Of a stretch of DNA of 14,767 nucleotides, positions 13,550 to 14,767 are shown one piece after another. The stretch lies in the NCBI GenBank assembly GCA_041484095.1, contig JBGPGW010000058.1, positions 1 through 14,767 on the forward strand, read 5' to 3'. The DNA is from JBGPGW01 sp041484095 (GTDB lineage: Bacteria; Pseudomonadota; Alphaproteobacteria; CADEGL01). A program made the position numbers and the translations under genes. A model generated the notes under the pieces. It saw only the letters and a list, made by a program, of their open reading frames with translations. It was not told the DNA's origin and made no database searches. The stretch's first letter is position 1. Every line of letters starts with the position of its first letter.

Positions 13550-13999
13550 CTAGCGATTCAACGCGGCATGAAGCTGCTGGGTGGTCTTCTCAAGACGGCG
13601 CGCGAGTTCGCGCAAGATCTCGACCGCCATCTGCGGAAACTCCGTGATCATTCGAATGAAGTTCTCTTTCGAGATCCTGAGCGTGACCAGGCGGCTTCCT
13701 GCGACGACCGTTGCCGTCCTTGGAACATCGCACAGCACGGCGATCTCCCCGATGATATCGTGTCGACCGAGCCCGGCGACTTTGCGCGGCTCTCCCGGCG
13801 GCATGCTCACGACGACATCCGCCTCGCCTTCCAGAATGATATAGGCCGCGTCTCCCATGTCGCCCTGGCGGAACAAGGTCTGTCCCCTGTCATAGGTCAG
13901 GCGTTCACTTGTAAAGGCCAGCAACTTGAGCTTGGCGGGCTCGATATTCCCGAACAGAGGAATACGCCGAAGCACATCGACTTCTTCGTCAAGGCTCAT
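13550..13999 (-). CDS. stand-alone cyclic-nucleotide-binding domain protein
   Basis: The 149-residue protein consists of one cNMP-binding beta-roll followed by a helix. The phosphate-binding cassette is intact: DIIGEIAVLCDVPRTATVVA (residues 81-100) with Gly84-Glu85 and Arg94, and the family segment TLFRQGDMGDAAYIILEGEADV precedes it. No DNA-binding helix-turn-helix follows, so it is not a full Crp/Fnr regulator. It may act as a regulatory subunit. A GGAG site precedes the ATG. It starts 18 bp after the ABC ATPase stop and 5 bp before the methyltransferase, implying one transcript. Ligand binding (cAMP or cGMP) is predicted from the cassette only. Confidence 0.9.
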   Translation of the reverse strand: MSLDEEVDVLRRIPLFGNIEPAKLKLLAFTSERLTYDRGQTLFRQGDMGDAAYIILEGEADVVVSMPPGEPRKVAGLGRHDIIGEIAVLCDVPRTATVVAGSRLVTLRISKENFIRMITEFPQMAVEILRELARRLEKTTQQLHAALNR

Positions 14000-14017
14000 G
14001 TCCGTCTCCGTCGGTTC

Positions 14018-14767
14018 TCACTCTGTTTTCAACAGCTCGTGCAGCGCTTTGCCCGGCTGATCGAGATCGTCATAGCGTCCGTGCTCGATCACCCGGCCGG
14101 ACCGCATGACCAGTACCCGGTCGAACGCGCGCGCCAAGCTCGCACGATGCAAAGACCAGATCAGCCCGCCCTCCGCAAAGCGATCGAGCAGGCCGCTTGT
14201 GATGCGCCCCTGCGATTGTCCGTCGAGCGAGGCCGTCGCCTGATTCAGGATCATCACGTCCGGTCGTTTGAGGAGTGCGCGCGCAAGACCGAGTTTCTGG
14301 CGTTGAGCGCTCGAGAGACGCGAGCCACCGATCCCGACCTGAAATTCGAGCCCGACTTCGATGACCGTCTCCCGCAATTCGAGACTGTTCATCACCTCGC
14401 CAATCAGCTCACCGATCCGCTCGCTGCCCTCGGGGTGCCCATAGGCCAGCTTCCCGAACAGGATGTTGTCCTGAAGGGTGGACGCGGCGTTGTATTTGTC
14501 CTTGTCGAAAAATTCGATCGCATTCCGCAGATCGGGCGGCAGATCGGCCGCGAAGATCCGCCGCGCCTGGAGAATGCGCGCCTGGAAGCTCGCGTCAATC
14601 AGCCCCAGGCGGTGCCGCGCGGGGACGAGCCGAAAGGGCAGCGCCAGCAGTCGCGCCCGCTCGGTCGCGGAAAGCTGCGCCAGACCATCTTTTCCGATGC
14701 GCGCGACGAGTGTCTGAAACTCCGGCAAATCATCGGAGCTGATGAAGCCGTATTGCGCGAAGAACTC
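14018..14767 (-). CDS. ABC transporter ATP-binding domain, C-terminal part, degenerate motifs (5' end outside window)
   Basis: The frame is open from the right edge (14767) to its stop at 14018; 249 residues are visible. ABC features: a Q-loop-side segment AASTLQDNILFGKLAYG; a signature reading LSSAQRQKLGLARALL (LSSAQ at 14303-14317 instead of LSGGQ); a Walker B region VMILNQATASLD; and a switch histidine in WSLHRASL. The usual ILDEAT is ILNQAT here: Asn at 14243-14245 and Gln at 14240-14242 replace the magnesium-binding Asp and catalytic Glu. About 75 residues rich in helix precede the NILFG segment, longer than usual. Walker A and any membrane domain lie outside the window. The ATPase is probably weak or inactive, perhaps paired with an active partner. 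It heads an apparent operon with the cNMP-binding and methyltransferase genes. Confidence 0.85.
   Translation of the reverse strand, partial: EFFAQYGFISSDDLPEFQTLVARIGKDGLAQLSATERARLLALPFRLVPARHRLGLIDASFQARILQARRIFAADLPPDLRNAIEFFDKDKYNAASTLQDNILFGKLAYGHPEGSERIGELIGEVMNSLELRETVIEVGLEFQVGIGGSRLSSAQRQKLGLARALLKRPDVMILNQATASLDGQSQGRITSGLLDRFAEGGLIWSLHRASLARAFDRVLVMRSGRVIEHGRYDDLDQPGKALHELLKTE

Overview
The window looks like chromosomal DNA of an alphaproteobacterium. It is GC-rich and mostly densely packed. It carries a gene order I associate with Rhodospirillales/Rhizobiales-type genomes: a thioredoxin-TPR protein, a LON substrate-binding-domain protein, a Trm112-like protein, a DUF971 protein, a UbiH-family hydroxylase, ftsK, lolA and xth. 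I cannot fix the genus from sequence alone.

Layout. (1) 1-2273, minus strand: the 5' part (757 codons) of a large protein that runs off the left edge. It has three 15-residue helical repeats, one hydrophobic segment, a Gly/His/Asp-rich low-complexity region with 22-residue repeats, one RTX-like nonapeptide, and at least nine 25-26-residue beta-type tandem repeats. The repeats nearest the edge are almost identical in DNA. A sequence matching the CtrA consensus on both strands lies about 95 bp upstream of its start. (2) 2538-2612, minus: tRNA-Gly(GCC) with its own promoter. (3) 2750-5529, plus: ProX-like editing deacylase, CnoX-like thioredoxin-TPR protein, LON-domain protein, Trm112-like protein and DUF971 protein, closely packed (protein and tRNA quality control, Fe-S related). 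(4) 5561-6775, minus: UbiH/UbiF-type FAD hydroxylase, convergent with the previous group. (5) 7050-10139, plus: ftsK and lolA (chromosome segregation and outer-membrane lipoprotein transport). (6) 9982-10968, minus: sterol desaturase/fatty-acid hydroxylase gene interrupted by an in-frame TAG and running tail-to-tail into lolA; read as a pseudogene. (7) 11095-11871, plus: class I glutamine-amidotransferase-like gamma-glutamyl hydrolase. (8) 11872-12261: 390 bp with no convincing gene, AT-rich at first, then structured and closed by a perfect 12-bp hairpin with a T-rich tail; a possible small RNA. (9) 12262-13059, plus: exodeoxyribonuclease III. (10) 13056-14767, minus: an apparent three-gene operon of a 5'-truncated ABC ATPase with degenerate Walker B and signature motifs, a stand-alone cyclic-nucleotide-binding protein, and a small SAM-dependent methyltransferase.

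Most of the window is conserved housekeeping. The parts most likely to repay further work are the repeat protein with its possible CtrA control, the degenerate ABC/cNMP/methyltransferase operon, the possible small RNA before xth, and the amber-interrupted desaturase.
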